Shown piece after piece: positions 34,978-44,178 of a stretch of DNA of 53,174 bases. The notes under the pieces were generated by a model. The model was not told where the DNA came from, made no database searches, and saw nothing but the letters and a program-made list of their open reading frames with translations. The DNA is taken from contig NZ_FNHI01000035.1 in assembly GCF_900103455.1 (NCBI RefSeq), positions 1-53,174 on the forward strand. The letters are read 5' to 3'. Position 1 is the stretch's first letter. Every line of letters starts with the position of its first letter. Position numbers and translations under genes: made by a program. The DNA comes from Streptomyces wuyuanensis. GTDB taxonomy: Bacteria > Actinomycetota > Actinomycetes > Streptomycetales > Streptomycetaceae.

Positions 34978-35570
34978 TCACCTGCCGGTGATTCCGCCAC
35001 GGACGACCCCGCCCGTCAACACCCGGCAACGGGCATAGCGGGTGGCCCGGTCGACCAGCGTGCCGATTGCGGATCTCTGGCCTTTGCCGACGATCAGATC
35101 GCCCTCCCAGTGCCCGGCCCGCCCGCGGTCCTCGGCCTCGCGGGGGCGGGTGTGGACCGGCCGCATGTTCGGGATGGCGTTCTTGGTGGGTATGCCTCGG
35201 CGCTGCTTCTTCCGACGGGTCCTCCGCGTGCGCAGGCGGGCGGTGCGTTTGTCGAGGAGTCCGTTGCAGAGGGCGCGGTAGATGGTCTCCGGGCAGGCAT
35301 TCATGTCAGGCCGGCCAGGGCTGCTGCGCGCGAGGTGACGGGTGAGCTGCTGTGGTGACCAGCGCTCCTTGAGGTCCTGGTTGTGTGACCACTACGGGTT
35401 GTAGCGGTCGTCGGGTCCCCGGCCGCGAGAGATCTCCCGGTAGACAGTCGAGCGGTGCTTGTCGATGTCCTCGGCGATCTGCACGGCCGTTCGGCCGGCG
35501 AGCAGCCCTTCGGCAATCACGATGCGGTCGTCCTGGGTGAGGTAGCGGTCGTCGATGGACTTGGCGGGCA
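34978..35570 (-). pseudogene. IS30-family transposase with nonsense codon, truncated
   Basis: In one minus-strand frame the order is: HTH part (GLLAGRTAVQIAEDIDKHRS, TVYREISRGRG), a TAG stop at 35392-35394, then SHNQDLKERWSPQQLTRHLA, CPETIYRALCNGLL, and AGHWEGDLIVGKGQRSAIGT of the DDE domain. The reading continues after the TAG without frame change, so it is a point nonsense mutation. The catalytic C-terminus is missing. Confidence 0.82.
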
Positions 35571-35605
35571 GGAGCGTGCGTCGGCCTGCACCTCGCCGGT
35601 GGTCT

Positions 35606-35878
35606 GCCCTTCGCGGCCAGCGAGATGACCATCTCGTCGACCCCGGGCAGGCGCTTCTGCCGCTTCTTGACGATCTTCGGCTCGAAGGAGCCGTGGCGGT
35701 CGCGGGGCACGACGATCTCCACCGGGCCGACATCGGGCAGGACCGTCTTGGAGAGTTCGCCGTTGCGGGAGTTGCCGCCGTTCCTGCCCGCCGCATCGTG
35801 CTTGTCATAGCCGAGATGGTCGGTGATCTCGCCCTCCAAGGCTGACTCCAGCAGTCGCTTGGCGCTCGCCCGTCCGAA
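35606..35878 (-). pseudogene. IS256-family (Mutator) transposase N-terminal remnant
   Basis: The minus-strand frame contains KRLLESALEGEITDHLGYDK, GNSRNGELSKTVLPDVGPVE and IVVPRDRHGSFEPKIVKKRQ, the conserved opening of IS256 transposases. It is cut after MVISLAAKG by IS30-type sequence. Confidence 0.88.
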
Positions 35879-36228
35879 GGAGGCCGACGTCGTGCGTGAG
35901 CGCACCACGCAGCGCACCGAATCTCTCCCCCCATGTCCTGGCCGTGGTGGGCGACCTGACCCGGCTGGAACTGGACTGAGGCCGTCCGTGCCGTGCTGGA
36001 AGAAGTGGCCCGCAGAGCGTGCCCACTGGTTGCGGAGCGTGTTGTATGCGCGGCTGTGGCGGTCGGCGATTTCGGGGAGAGTCTCACTCTGGGTGGTGTC
36101 CACCACGGTGGCCGGGCTCTTGCGGCTGGATGGGACCGGCGGGTTTTCGCGAGCGCCCCTCTGGGGCGTCTGGGCTTCCGCTCGGGCCTGCCGACACACA
36201 AAATTGATGTGCTTCATCACACTCACCA
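35879..36228. other. Stretch with a possible HTH remnant
   Basis: The minus-strand frame contains EIADRHSRAYNTLRNQWA, which resembles a small actinobacterial HTH/excisionase-like segment but is not followed by a full domain. Otherwise nothing recognised. Confidence 0.35.
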
Positions 36229-36252
36229 ATTTGAGCTACAGTTCAAGAATGG
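36229..36252. promoter_or_regulatory. Candidate TetR operator
   Basis: Just upstream of the tetR start, TTTGAGCTACAGTTCAAG contains TTGA/TCAA arms. CAGTTCAAGAAT here (36239-36250) recurs exactly at 36908-36919 in front of the DUF427 remnant, so the same regulator may have controlled both flanks. Confidence 0.45.
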
Positions 36253-36267
36253 TGTTAGCGTGTAGCC

Positions 36268-36831
36268 ATGGCAAGGCCCAAGCAGTTCGATCCGGATGTT
36301 GCCGTCGAGCAGGCCATGGAGGTGTTCTGGCGGAAGGGATACGCCGCCACCACCCCGCAGAACCTCGCGGATGCAGTCGGCATCGGCATGGGGAGCCTCT
36401 ACAACGCGTTCGGGAGCAAGCGTGCGCTGTTCGAACAGGCGCTGAGCCGTTATGTCGACGTCCGGCTTCGCGCCCTGTCGGAGCTGCTGGAGGAGCCCAC
36501 CCCGGTCAAGGAGCGCCTCCGCAAGGCGCTGGTGTTCATGGCCGAGGAGGGTGCCCGAGGCTGCATGGTCGTTAATACCGCGGGCGAACTCGCGGGAACC
36601 GACGAGGAGGCGGTCCGCGTGGTCCGCCGCGACTTCGACCTGGTCGAGAGTGTCTTCCAGGCGTTGATCGAGGAAGGCCAGCGGGCGGGAGAGATCGCTC
36701 CGGAACGTGACCCCGTACCCCTGGGCAGCATGCTCCTGAGCATCATGGTGGGGCTGCGGCTCCTGGCGCGCGTCACCGAGGAGCCGGGTCGGCTTCGCCG
36801 GGTGATTGACGCGACGGTCGACTCCCTTTAG
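36268..36831 (+). CDS. TetR-family transcriptional regulator
   Basis: The 187-residue protein begins with a classic TetR helix-turn-helix: FDPDVAVEQAMEVFWRKGYA, then VGIGMGSLYNAFGSKRALFE. The ligand-binding part matches the C-terminal group with a conserved Cys (EEGARGCMVVNTAGEL) seen in regulators of small redox operons. The ATG at 36268 directly follows GTGTAGCC. Its stop lies inside a 20-bp tandem duplication. The downstream DUF427/EgtB locus is broken, so the present target is unclear. Confidence 0.93.
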   Translation: MARPKQFDPDVAVEQAMEVFWRKGYAATTPQNLADAVGIGMGSLYNAFGSKRALFEQALSRYVDVRLRALSELLEEPTPVKERLRKALVFMAEEGARGCMVVNTAGELAGTDEEAVRVVRRDFDLVESVFQALIEEGQRAGEIAPERDPVPLGSMLLSIMVGLRLLARVTEEPGRLRRVIDATVDSL

Positions 36832-36868
36832 CTCACACCCCGGACGTCTAGCTCACACCCCGGACGTC
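36829..36868 (+). repeat. Perfect 20-bp tandem duplication at the tetR stop
   Basis: TAGCTCACACCCCGGACGTC occurs twice in a row (36829-36848, 36849-36868). The first copy supplies the tetR stop codon TAG. Confidence 0.95.
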
Positions 36869-36887
36869 GCAACTGGCGGAGTTTTTT

Positions 36888-37155
36888 ATGGTCAAGTTTT
36901 GTAGCCGCAGTTCAAGAATCGGGGAAATGGGGGATCTCAACCTCACCTCCGAGGCGGCGGTCGTCGCCGGAAGGGTCGGCGCCGGTTCGCGGCCGGCGCC
37001 GGGGTTCCTCCGGCAGATACCCGGCCCCCACGAGGGGGAGGCGTCGTACTTCAGCCTGGTCACCCCCGAGAAGGCCATCGCGGACGCGGTTGTGGGCCTA
37101 CGAAGAGCCCTACGAGCCCGTGGAAGCGATCGCAGGCCACGTCTCGACACCTCAC
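36888..37155 (+). pseudogene. DUF427-domain protein remnant
   Basis: The strings GPHEGEASYFSLVTPEKAIA and, after a one-base frame change near 37088, VWAYEEPYEPVEAIAGHV are the end of a DUF427 protein, a small beta-tent domain common in actinobacteria. The expected following residues are lost, and the sequence runs directly into an EgtB-like fragment. Confidence 0.65.
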
Positions 37156-38102
37156 CCGACAGCCCCGATCCCCTGCTGGCGGGCGGATTCGTCTTCGGTA
37201 TGCTCGCCCAGCACGAACAGCAGCACGACGAGACGATGCTCGCCACCTTCAACTGCGCCGGGGCGAACCCGTCCTGCACGCGCCCGCGCCGCCCCCCGGC
37301 GCCCGCCGACGCGGCCCGGCTGCCCCGCGAGGTGCTGGTCCCCGGCGGCCCGTTCACCATGGGCACCAGCACCGAGCCCTGTGCTCGACAACGAACGCCC
37401 GCACCACCGGGTGGACGTCCCCGCGTTCTGGCTGGACACCGTGCCCGTCACCAACGCCGCCTACCAGGAGTTCGTCGCGGCCGGCGGCTACCACGACCCC
37501 CGGTGGTGGACGCCCGAGGGATGGCGGCACATCCAGGAGACGGGCATCGCGGCGCCGTTGTTCTGGCACCGGGAGCACGGGCAGTGGCTGCGCCGCCGGT
37601 TCGGTGTGACCGAGGAGGTCCCGGCCCGCGAGCCCGTACTGCACGTGTGCTGGTACGAGGCCGACGCATACGCCCGCTGGGCGGGACGGCGGCTGCCGAC
37701 CGAGGCGGAGTGGGAGAAGGCCGCCCGGCACGACCCCACCACGGGTCGCTCCCGCCGCTACCCCTGGGGCGACGTGGAGCCCGGCCCCCAGCACGCCAAC
37801 CTCGGCCAGCGCCACCTCCAGCTGGCACCGGTCGGCAGCTATCCCGCCGGCGCCGCACCCAGCGGCGCCCGGCAACTGATCGGCGACGTCTGGGAGTGGA
37901 CGTCCTCGGACTTCGATCCCTACCCCGGCTTCACCACCTTCCCCTACAAGGAGTACTCCGAGGTCTTCTTCGGCCCCGGCTACAAGGTTCTGCGCGGCGG
38001 CGCCTTCTCCGTCGATCCGGTCGCCGCCCGGGGCACCTTCCGCAACTGGGACTACCCGATCCGGCCACCCGCTTCGCCCTCGTCATGGCGGTCCCGAACT
38101 GA
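37156..38102 (+). pseudogene. egtB: EgtB-like (formylglycine-type sulfoxide synthase) remnant
   Basis: The metal-site helix FVFGMLAQHEQQHDETMLAT (H-x3-H) and VLVPGGPFTMGTST lie in one frame. After a frameshift near 37380 the FGE-sulfatase domain follows: RVDVPAFWLDTVPVTNAAYQ, CWYEADAYARWAGRRLPTEA, YPWGDVEPG, WEWTSSDF and LRGGAFSVDP. This matches EgtB, the iron enzyme that joins cysteine or gamma-glutamylcysteine to hercynine in ergothioneine synthesis. The N-terminal DinB portion and the extreme C-terminus are missing, so it is inactive as written. Confidence 0.85.
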
Positions 38103-38239
38103 CACGCGATCCGCTTACCGCTCCAGGCGCTCGATCGCGGCTCCTTGAAATACGGCAGTCGCGGCCGGCACACAAAGACACCGCACGACCCCTCAAAACC
38201 GCCCGCTCGCGTAAGCCAGAAGCTGGAAAGGACAACAAC

Positions 38240-40291
38240 ATGTCAACGAACCTCTCTGATTCCCGGTACCCATGGCACCACGGCGAGGTAACGATGCAGC
38301 GGCTTCTCGGGGTGCCGTACTTCGATAATCCCACGACGCGCGGCCTGCCGATGGAGTACGGACTCTGGATGGCACAGAGCCCCCTTTTCGCGCTGGGAAC
38401 AGTCGACGAAAAGGGCCATCTCTGGACAACCATTCTCGGCGGCCAGCCAGGAACAACCAGGCCGATCGCGGCCGGAGTGCTGGCACTGAGCTCCCTCGCT
38501 CATCTGGAACGTCGACCGGAGGAGGGCAACGGGGAGCGAATTGGATTCGACCCCGTACTGGAGGCGCTGTTCTCCGACAAGGGCAGCCGTATCTCCGAAG
38601 CTGATGACGGGAAAAGAGAAGCGAGTGGGGACGGACCTTCCCACGACGCAAGAGTCGTCAATCATGGAGGGGGCGGAAAGCAGGTCTCCGGTTTGGCGAT
38701 CAACTTGGAGACCAGGTCACGAGTCAAGCTCGCCGGAAGAATGCTCGGTGGTGCGGTCCTGGCAAGGCAGCCGGAAGAAAATGCGGCTGCCGTCGGAGAC
38801 GAGGGACCGGTGAACGTACAGATGGCTGTCGCCGTCGATGAAACACTGGGCAACTGCCCGAAGTACCTGAACAGGAAAATCGTATGGCCCCATGAAGCAT
38901 CTCCCACCCTGGTGAGTGATGTGCTCCCGTTGCCGCCCGAGGCCGTGGCACTCATCGGCAAATCCGATATTTTCCTCATCACCAGCAGGCACGGCACCGA
39001 GACCATGGACACCAATGTCCGCGGTGGGGCACCCGGGTTCGTGCGGGTCTTCAGCAACTCCGGCGCAGACGATGTCAGCCTGGTCTACCCTGAGTATTCG
39101 GGGAACCAGCTCTATCAGACGCTGGGAAATCTGAAGTCCGACCCGACCGTGGGAATTACTTTTCCCGATTTCGAAACCGGCGACATTCTCTATGTCACGG
39201 GACGGGCAGAGATTTTGATCGGCGCAGATGCCGCGTCGGTGCTGCCGCACAGCAAGCTCGCTGTCCGGGTGAAGGTGGAAGCGGCCCGCTTCGTGAGGGA
39301 CGGGCTGCCGTTCCGTGGGCGACTGCTGGACCAGTCTCCCTACAACCCGCCGGTTCGCAAGCTGACTCGCGAAATCAACGGATCGGACTCCGGTTTTATC
39401 AAGACCGATGCGGACGGAAAGGCGACGAGTGTAGCCACCGCGACACTGATTCGCAAATCCGCTGTCACACCGACGATATCGCGGTACACCTTCCGTCTCG
39501 CTCCGGACCCGTCTTCCTCCAGGTCGAGCGATGAATTCTCGAACCTCAAGCCGTGGCGTGCGGGACAGCATGTCCTGTTGGATTTCTCCGCCAAGCTTGA
39601 TCGCGGATACTCGCACATGCGCGAGCACGACCCCCGATCGCTCAACGATGACTACATCAGGTCCTTCACCATTACGAGCCCGCCCGCTCCTCTCACAGGG
39701 CACACCGCAGAAACGGAGCAGCCGGAGTCGTTGACCGGTGCCGAGTTCGAAATCACGGTCCGTAAGCAGGGTCCGGTCACGAATCTCCTCGCCGGGTGGA
39801 ACCCCGGTTCATCGCTTGAGGCCGCTGTTCTGGGCTTCGGGGGCGAAGAGGACATGAGATTCGCCGATACCACAGCCGAAGCCGACGCGGACGACGACAC
39901 CGTTGTGGTGGCTGCCGGTGTAGGAATCACGCCTCTCATGGCGCAGGCGCAACCGGCACTGGAATCCGGCCGGAGACTGAAGGTCCTCTGGAGCTTGAGA
40001 GCGGATGACCTGCCTCTTGCCGTCGATGTCCTGGGCCGACTCGACGGGCTGGGAACGACGACCAAGCTGTTCGTGACCGGCGCGGTCGATGCCGGACAGG
40101 ACGCAGAGATCGAAAATCTCCGGCGGCTTGGTGCTCAAGTACACACCCGGAGAATCGAGAAAGCCGACGTCCTGGCCGAAGGAGTGGCGGGACGGCGACG
40201 GTTCTACGTATGCACCGGCCCCAGCCTGAGAAGGTCAGTACTGGAATGGACAGTTGGAGAGTACGTGAAGTTTGAGAGCTTCGATTACTAG
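38240..40291 (+). CDS. PNPOx-like flavoprotein fused to ferredoxin-reductase domain
   Basis: The 683-residue fusion is intact. Residues about 40-370 resemble the pyridoxamine-phosphate-oxidase-like FMN split barrel (SPLFALGTVDEKGHLWTTIL, then SDIFLITSRHGTETMDTNVR, GGAPGFVRVFS, LVYPEYSGNQLYQTLGNL and PTVGITFPDFETGDILYVTG). A charged, Gly-rich insertion lies at about 90-150. Residues 395-683 form a ferredoxin-NADP-reductase-type module: WRAGQHVLLDFSAKLDRG, the FAD motif YIRSFTITSP, the pyridine-nucleotide motif VVVAAGVGITPLMAQ, and the CTGPSLRRSVLEW end. Such fusions are known mainly as poorly studied oxidoreductases. AGGAAAGG-like GGAAAGGA precedes the ATG. Codon third positions contain many more A/T than neighbours, hinting at foreign origin. 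Confidence 0.85.
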   Translation: MSTNLSDSRYPWHHGEVTMQRLLGVPYFDNPTTRGLPMEYGLWMAQSPLFALGTVDEKGHLWTTILGGQPGTTRPIAAGVLALSSLAHLERRPEEGNGERIGFDPVLEALFSDKGSRISEADDGKREASGDGPSHDARVVNHGGGGKQVSGLAINLETRSRVKLAGRMLGGAVLARQPEENAAAVGDEGPVNVQMAVAVDETLGNCPKYLNRKIVWPHEASPTLVSDVLPLPPEAVALIGKSDIFLITSRHGTETMDTNVRGGAPGFVRVFSNSGADDVSLVYPEYSGNQLYQTLGNLKSDPTVGITFPDFETGDILYVTGRAEILIGADAASVLPHSKLAVRVKVEAARFVRDGLPFRGRLLDQSPYNPPVRKLTREINGSDSGFIKTDADGKATSVATATLIRKSAVTPTISRYTFRLAPDPSSSRSSDEFSNLKPWRAGQHVLLDFSAKLDRGYSHMREHDPRSLNDDYIRSFTITSPPAPLTGHTAETEQPESLTGAEFEITVRKQGPVTNLLAGWNPGSSLEAAVLGFGGEEDMRFADTTAEADADDDTVVVAAGVGITPLMAQAQPALESGRRLKVLWSLRADDLPLAVDVLGRLDGLGTTTKLFVTGAVDAGQDAEIENLRRLGAQVHTRRIEKADVLAEGVAGRRRFYVCTGPSLRRSVLEWTVGEYVKFESFDY

Positions 40292-40405
40292 TCGAACGCT
40301 GCGATGGGCGATTCGACAGCCCAGTACTCTTCTGACGCTTCTCCACTTCTATGTGCCTTCCGGAACATGTCTGCCGCCCAGTCGACAAGGGGACCGCGCT
40401 CTGCG

Positions 40406-41256
40406 TTAAGACCGTGTCCTATGTGGTGAGGCGGACGAGTAGCAGCAGAGGGCGGCGGCGAGGCCGAGGAAGGCCAGGTGGTTGCGGGGGTGGCGCTCGT
40501 AGCGGTGGTTGAGTCTGCGGTAGCCGGTGAGCCAGGACATGGTGCGTTCGATGACCCATCTGCGGCGGCCGAGCCGTTCGCTGGATTCGATGCCTTTGCG
40601 GGCGATCCGGACTGCGATGCGTTTGCCGCGTAACCATTTTCGCAGTTCAGGTATGTCGTAGGCCTTGTCGGCGTGGAGTTTGCGGGGCTTGTAGTGCCAG
40701 CCGCGGTCGGGGTCGTGTCTCGTTTGGAGACCGGCCACCATGGGCTTCAGTCCGAGGCTGTCGTGCGTGTTGGCTGCGGAGATGCCGACGACCAGGGGCA
40801 GTCCGTGTCCGTCCGACAGGACGTGCATCTTGGAACCCGCTTTGCCCCGGTCCACGGGGCTCGGGCCTGTGAGTTCGCCCCTTTTTTGGCCCGCACGTGC
40901 GCCGAGTCGAGGACCGTGCGGGTCAGGTCCAGCAGGCCGCACTCGTCGATCCTGTCGAGGACCGCCTCGTGCAACCGTCCCCAGACGCCGGCCCTGGACC
41001 AGATCATGAACCGGCGATGGGCGGTGGACTTGGAGATGCCGAAGCACGGCGGCAGTGCCCGCCAGGCGCAGCCGCTGACCAGCACGTAGACGATCGCGGC
41101 GAACAGCGTCTCGTCCGGCGTGTCCTGCGTCCCGCCGCCCTGCGACCGCACCTTCGACGGCGGGATCAGCGGCTTCGCGATCTCCCACAACCCGTCCGGA
41201 ACAATCCAACTCCACGTACCCCGCCCCATGAACCATCCAACGAGCAACAGCCACAT
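40406..41256 (-). CDS. IS5-family transposase, two frames joined by -1 frameshift
   Basis: OrfA starts at the ATG at 41256, inside the terminal repeat (MWLLLVGWFMGRGTWSW), and carries the DUF4096-like part (KPLIPPSKV, FAAIVYVLVSGCAWRALP). OrfB supplies the DDE region (GSKMHVLSDGHGLPLVVGIS, ADKAYDIPELRKWLRGKRIA, VIERTMSWLTGYRRLNHRYE). The frames overlap at a six-A slippery run (AAAAAAG, reverse of 40882-40887), where a -1 shift gives a transposase of about 283 residues. The OrfB stop (TAA) is made by flanking target DNA. Confidence 0.88.
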
Positions 41257-41267
41257 AGGACACGGTC
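40410..41267 (-). mobile_element. Complete IS5-family element, copy 1 (858 bp)
   Basis: The ends GACCGTGTCCTATGTG and CACATAGGACACGGTC are perfect inverted repeats. The 3-bp target duplication TAA is at 40407-40409 and 41268-41270. The sequence is nearly identical to the copy at 51546-52403, in opposite orientation. An IS701 element begins directly after the right TAA. Confidence 0.93.
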
Positions 41268-41270
41268 TAA

Positions 41271-42674
41271 TACTGCAACGGTGTTTTGCGTGACGGTTTG
41301 ACGGCTGGCGCGTTGTGCCGGTCATGGGGTGGGAGATGGTGCGGGCGGATGCCCGGGAGTGGTCGGCGGGGCTGGCCGAGCTGCACGAGCGGTTCGTGCA
41401 CCGGTTTTCAAGGGTGGAACCGCGTGAATCGTCGCTGGCGTATATGCGTGGGCTGGTTGCTCCGCTGGAGCGGAAGAACGGCTGGACCTTGGCGGAGGAG
41501 GCCGGACATGCCGGTCCGGACCGGATCCACCGGCTGCTGAACCGGATCGACTGGGATGCCGACGAGGTCCTGGACGATGTGCGGGACTACGTGGTCGAGC
41601 ACCTCGGCGACCGAGAGGCGGTCCTGATCGTTGACGACACCGGCTTCCTGAAGAAGGGCACCCGGTCAGCCGGGGTCCAGCGGCAGTACTCCGGGACCGC
41701 GGGCCGGACGGAGAACTGTCAGATCGGCGTCTTCCTCGCCTATGCGTCCGCCCGCGGGCGGACGCTGATCGACCGCCGTTTGTATCTGCCCACCTCATGG
41801 ACGGACGACCGCGACCGGTGCCGCCGGGCCGGCATCGCCGACGGCACCGGCTTCGCCACCAAGGTGGAAATGGGCAAGGCCATGGTCCGCCAGGCGATCG
41901 CCGACGGGATCCCGTTCCGGTGGGTCACCGCAGACGCCGCCTACGGATTCTCCAAGGGCTGGCGCCACGAGCTCGAGCAGGCCGACGTCTTCCACGTCAT
42001 GGCCACCACCCGCCACGACACCGTCGTCACCCGCTGGGCCATCGACCACCCCGTCCACGATCTCTTCCCCGGCCTGGCCCGACAAAAGTGGAAACGCCGT
42101 TCCTGCGGCGATGGCGCCCACGGCCCACGGGTCTACGACTGGGCTCGTGTCGAGGTGCGTCCCTGGCACCGGCCCGACCGGCAGCACTGGGTCATCGCCC
42201 GCCGCAGCGTCCGCCGGCCCGAGGAGATCTCCTACTACATCGCCTACTGCCCGGCCGGCACCACCCTCGACGAGCTGATCCGCATCGCCGGCAGCCGGTG
42301 GGCGATCGAGGAATGCTTCCAGACCGCGAAACAGGAGTGCGGCCTGGACGACTACCAGGTCCGGCGCTACGAAGGCTGGCACCGCCACATCACCCTGGCC
42401 ATCGCAGCCCACGCCTGCCTCACCGCACTGCGAGCCCGCGAACTCGACGCCGGGAAAGCAGAAACGGATCCTCCCAGCTCATACCCCTCAGCCTTCCCGA
42501 ACTCAGGCGTCTGATCGGCCGGCTCACCCGCCCCCGACCGAGCATCGACCACGTCCTGCACTGGTCACATTGGCGCCGCAGACGACAACACCAAGCCCGC
42601 ATCAGCCACTACAAACAACGCGGCCACAGACCACCGGAAACTGCCCCACCGTCACACAAAAGACCGTTGCAGTA
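41271..42674 (+). mobile_element. IS701-family element (1404 bp)
   Basis: The ends TACTGCAACGGTGTTTTG and the complement of CAAAAGACCGTTGCAGTA form inverted repeats of about 26 bp with two mismatches. A 4-bp CTAA target duplication (41267-41270 and 42675-42678) fits the YTAR rule known for IS701. The left CTAA consists of the last base of IS5 copy 1 plus its TAA duplication, so IS701 inserted after IS5. Confidence 0.92.
41315..42514 (+). CDS. IS701-family transposase, C-terminus frameshifted
   Basis: The 399-residue DDE transposase has VLIVDDTGFLKKGTRSAGVQ (first Asp), RWVTADAAYGFSKGWRHELE (second Asp) and GSRWAIEECFQTAKQECGLD (Glu). Compared with the remnant at 29901, the frame is lost at about 42470: the present product ends SSYPSAFPNSGV, while the usual tail (LPELRRLIGRL and beyond) continues in another frame to near 42670. 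The catalytic residues are retained, so activity is possible but doubtful. A GTG start is used. Confidence 0.85.
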   Translation: MPVMGWEMVRADAREWSAGLAELHERFVHRFSRVEPRESSLAYMRGLVAPLERKNGWTLAEEAGHAGPDRIHRLLNRIDWDADEVLDDVRDYVVEHLGDREAVLIVDDTGFLKKGTRSAGVQRQYSGTAGRTENCQIGVFLAYASARGRTLIDRRLYLPTSWTDDRDRCRRAGIADGTGFATKVEMGKAMVRQAIADGIPFRWVTADAAYGFSKGWRHELEQADVFHVMATTRHDTVVTRWAIDHPVHDLFPGLARQKWKRRSCGDGAHGPRVYDWARVEVRPWHRPDRQHWVIARRSVRRPEEISYYIAYCPAGTTLDELIRIAGSRWAIEECFQTAKQECGLDDYQVRRYEGWHRHITLAIAAHACLTALRARELDAGKAETDPPSSYPSAFPNSGV

Positions 42675-42737
42675 CTAATACTCCAGCAGCGGATCGTGTC
42701 CTGAGCTGGCGATTGTCGTTGTCCTGCCATGGAGGGC

Positions 42738-42826
42738 ATGACTGAAGTCGGTTGCTGGGCTGACGAGTTGGAGTCGGTGTTCGCCCGGGTGGCGGGCCGG
42801 TTCGCTCGGGTGAGGTTGATTCCCGG
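42738..42826 (+). pseudogene. Second IS701-type transposase, N-terminal scrap
   Basis: MTEVGCWADELESVFARVAG, then RFARV, resembles the start of a different IS701-group transposase (compare the WSAGLAELHERFVHRF start at 41315). It is cut after about 25 residues by the IS3 end. Confidence 0.6.
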
Positions 42827-42842
42827 GAGTGGACACCGGGTT

Positions 42843-43835
42843 TCACGCGACGAGTGTCAGCGTACGTGACGTGATCAGTTGCTGTTCGAACTCGGCTGGT
42901 GTGAGGTAGCTGAGCGCGGAATGCCGACGGCGCCGGCTGTAGTACGACAGTCAGCGGAACAGCTCGAGCCGGGTCTGTGCCTTGGAGACCCAGCGCCTCT
43001 CGTGGAGCAACTCGCGCTTGAGGCCCTGGAAGAACGACTCGGCGAGGGCGTTGTCGTAGATCGAGCCGACCCGGCCCATGCTGCGCGGATGCCGTGCCGG
43101 CGGCACACCTCAGCGAAGGCGGCCGCGCTGTACTGGGCACCCTGTCCGTGTGGAAAACGACGCCGTGGACCTGCCCTCGGCGGGCGGCAACGGCCATCTC
43201 GATCGCGTCGGTGACCAGCGAGGTACGCATGTGGTCGGCGATCGACCAGCCCACCACCTTCCTTGAGCGGATGTCGATCACCGTGGCGAGGTAGAGCCAC
43301 GTCGATCCGACGGCTATGTAGGTGATGTCGCCGCACCACCTGGTGTTGAGTGTGTCCGCGGTGAAGTTGCGCATCACCAGGTCCGGCGCAGGCGGCGCGG
43401 TCCGGTCCGCGATCGTCGTCCGCTTCTTCTTCCAGGTGCCGCCCGACGATGTGGTTGATCCGCATCAGCCGAGTGACGCGCTTGCGGTTGATCCTGCGCC
43501 CGCGGGCACGGAGTTCGGCATGGACGCGCGGGGCGCCGTAGGCACCATGGTGCTCGGCGTGGATGTCGCGGATCTCGCTCACGGTCCGCTTCTCCTCAGC
43601 CTGGCGCTCAGCGCGGGCCTGCTCGGTGGCCAGGTGCCGGTAGTAGCCGGCGGCGCGGGACGCCCCAAGCACCCGGCAGATCCGCTGCACGCCGAAGTGG
43701 GCGCGGTTGGCGGAGATGAAGTCCCGGCGGCAGGGGGGGGGCTGACTTCACCTCCCGAGCGAAATGGGCGGCTGCCCGACGCAGGATCGCGCGTTCCAGC
43801 TGCTGCTGTGCTGGACCGGCGCCTGCCCCACCTGC
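42843..43835 (-). pseudogene. IS3-family element, both orfs degenerate
   Basis: The end of OrfA (LERAILRRAAAHFAREVK) lies near 43790, followed by a run of nine G (43733-43741). OrfB begins QRICRVLGASRAAGYYRHLA, then AEHHGAYGAPRVHAELRARG. After frameshifts come LNTRWCGDITYIAVGSTWLY, VIDIRSRKVVGWSIADHMRT and finally TLTLVA-stop at 42843. At least three frame changes disrupt it. Confidence 0.85.
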
Positions 43836-43901
43836 CACCGCCAGTTACCAAAACCGACCAGGAGACAACACCCCCCACCCAGATCAACCTAACGAGTACT
43901 G

Positions 43902-43988
43902 CTAGAAGACCTGCAGGAAACATCCGATCGTGACCGCGCCCGCGGCCGCGATCGACGTCAGTTTGAGGAGGATTCTCCGGGGCTTCAA
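43902..43988 (-). CDS. Very short hydrophobic peptide (28 aa)
   Basis: A TTG start preceded by AAAGGA encodes KPRRILLKLTSIAAAGAVTI, then GCFLQVF-stop. A basic start, one 20-residue hydrophobic stretch and a Cys give it the look of a small membrane peptide or a truncated signal peptide. It stops a few bases from IS3-derived sequence, so it may be the stump of a longer exported protein. It is second in line behind the 59-residue ORF on the same strand. Confidence 0.35.
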   Translation of the reverse strand: MKPRRILLKLTSIAAAGAVTIGCFLQVF

Positions 43989-44178
43989 AGGGTTCCTTTC
44001 GCGGAGCGTCACGTCTCCGTGTCACGTGCCGGACGGCTCATGTCTCGATTTCCGCCAGGGGCACTCCGGCCAACGGTGAAGGCGACCGCCGGGAGTCCGG
44101 GCCCGCCGTCGTGTCGACGCGGTACGCCGTCAGGACTCCGGTGCGTCAATGCGACCTGCCCGGCCGGAAGGCGTCGGG

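Noticed and set aside
40406..41263. The single long 285-codon frame in IS5 copy 1 as the whole transposase
   Set aside because: Its first 100 codons are out of frame with the conserved OrfA protein; the A6 slippery site indicates a two-frame product instead.
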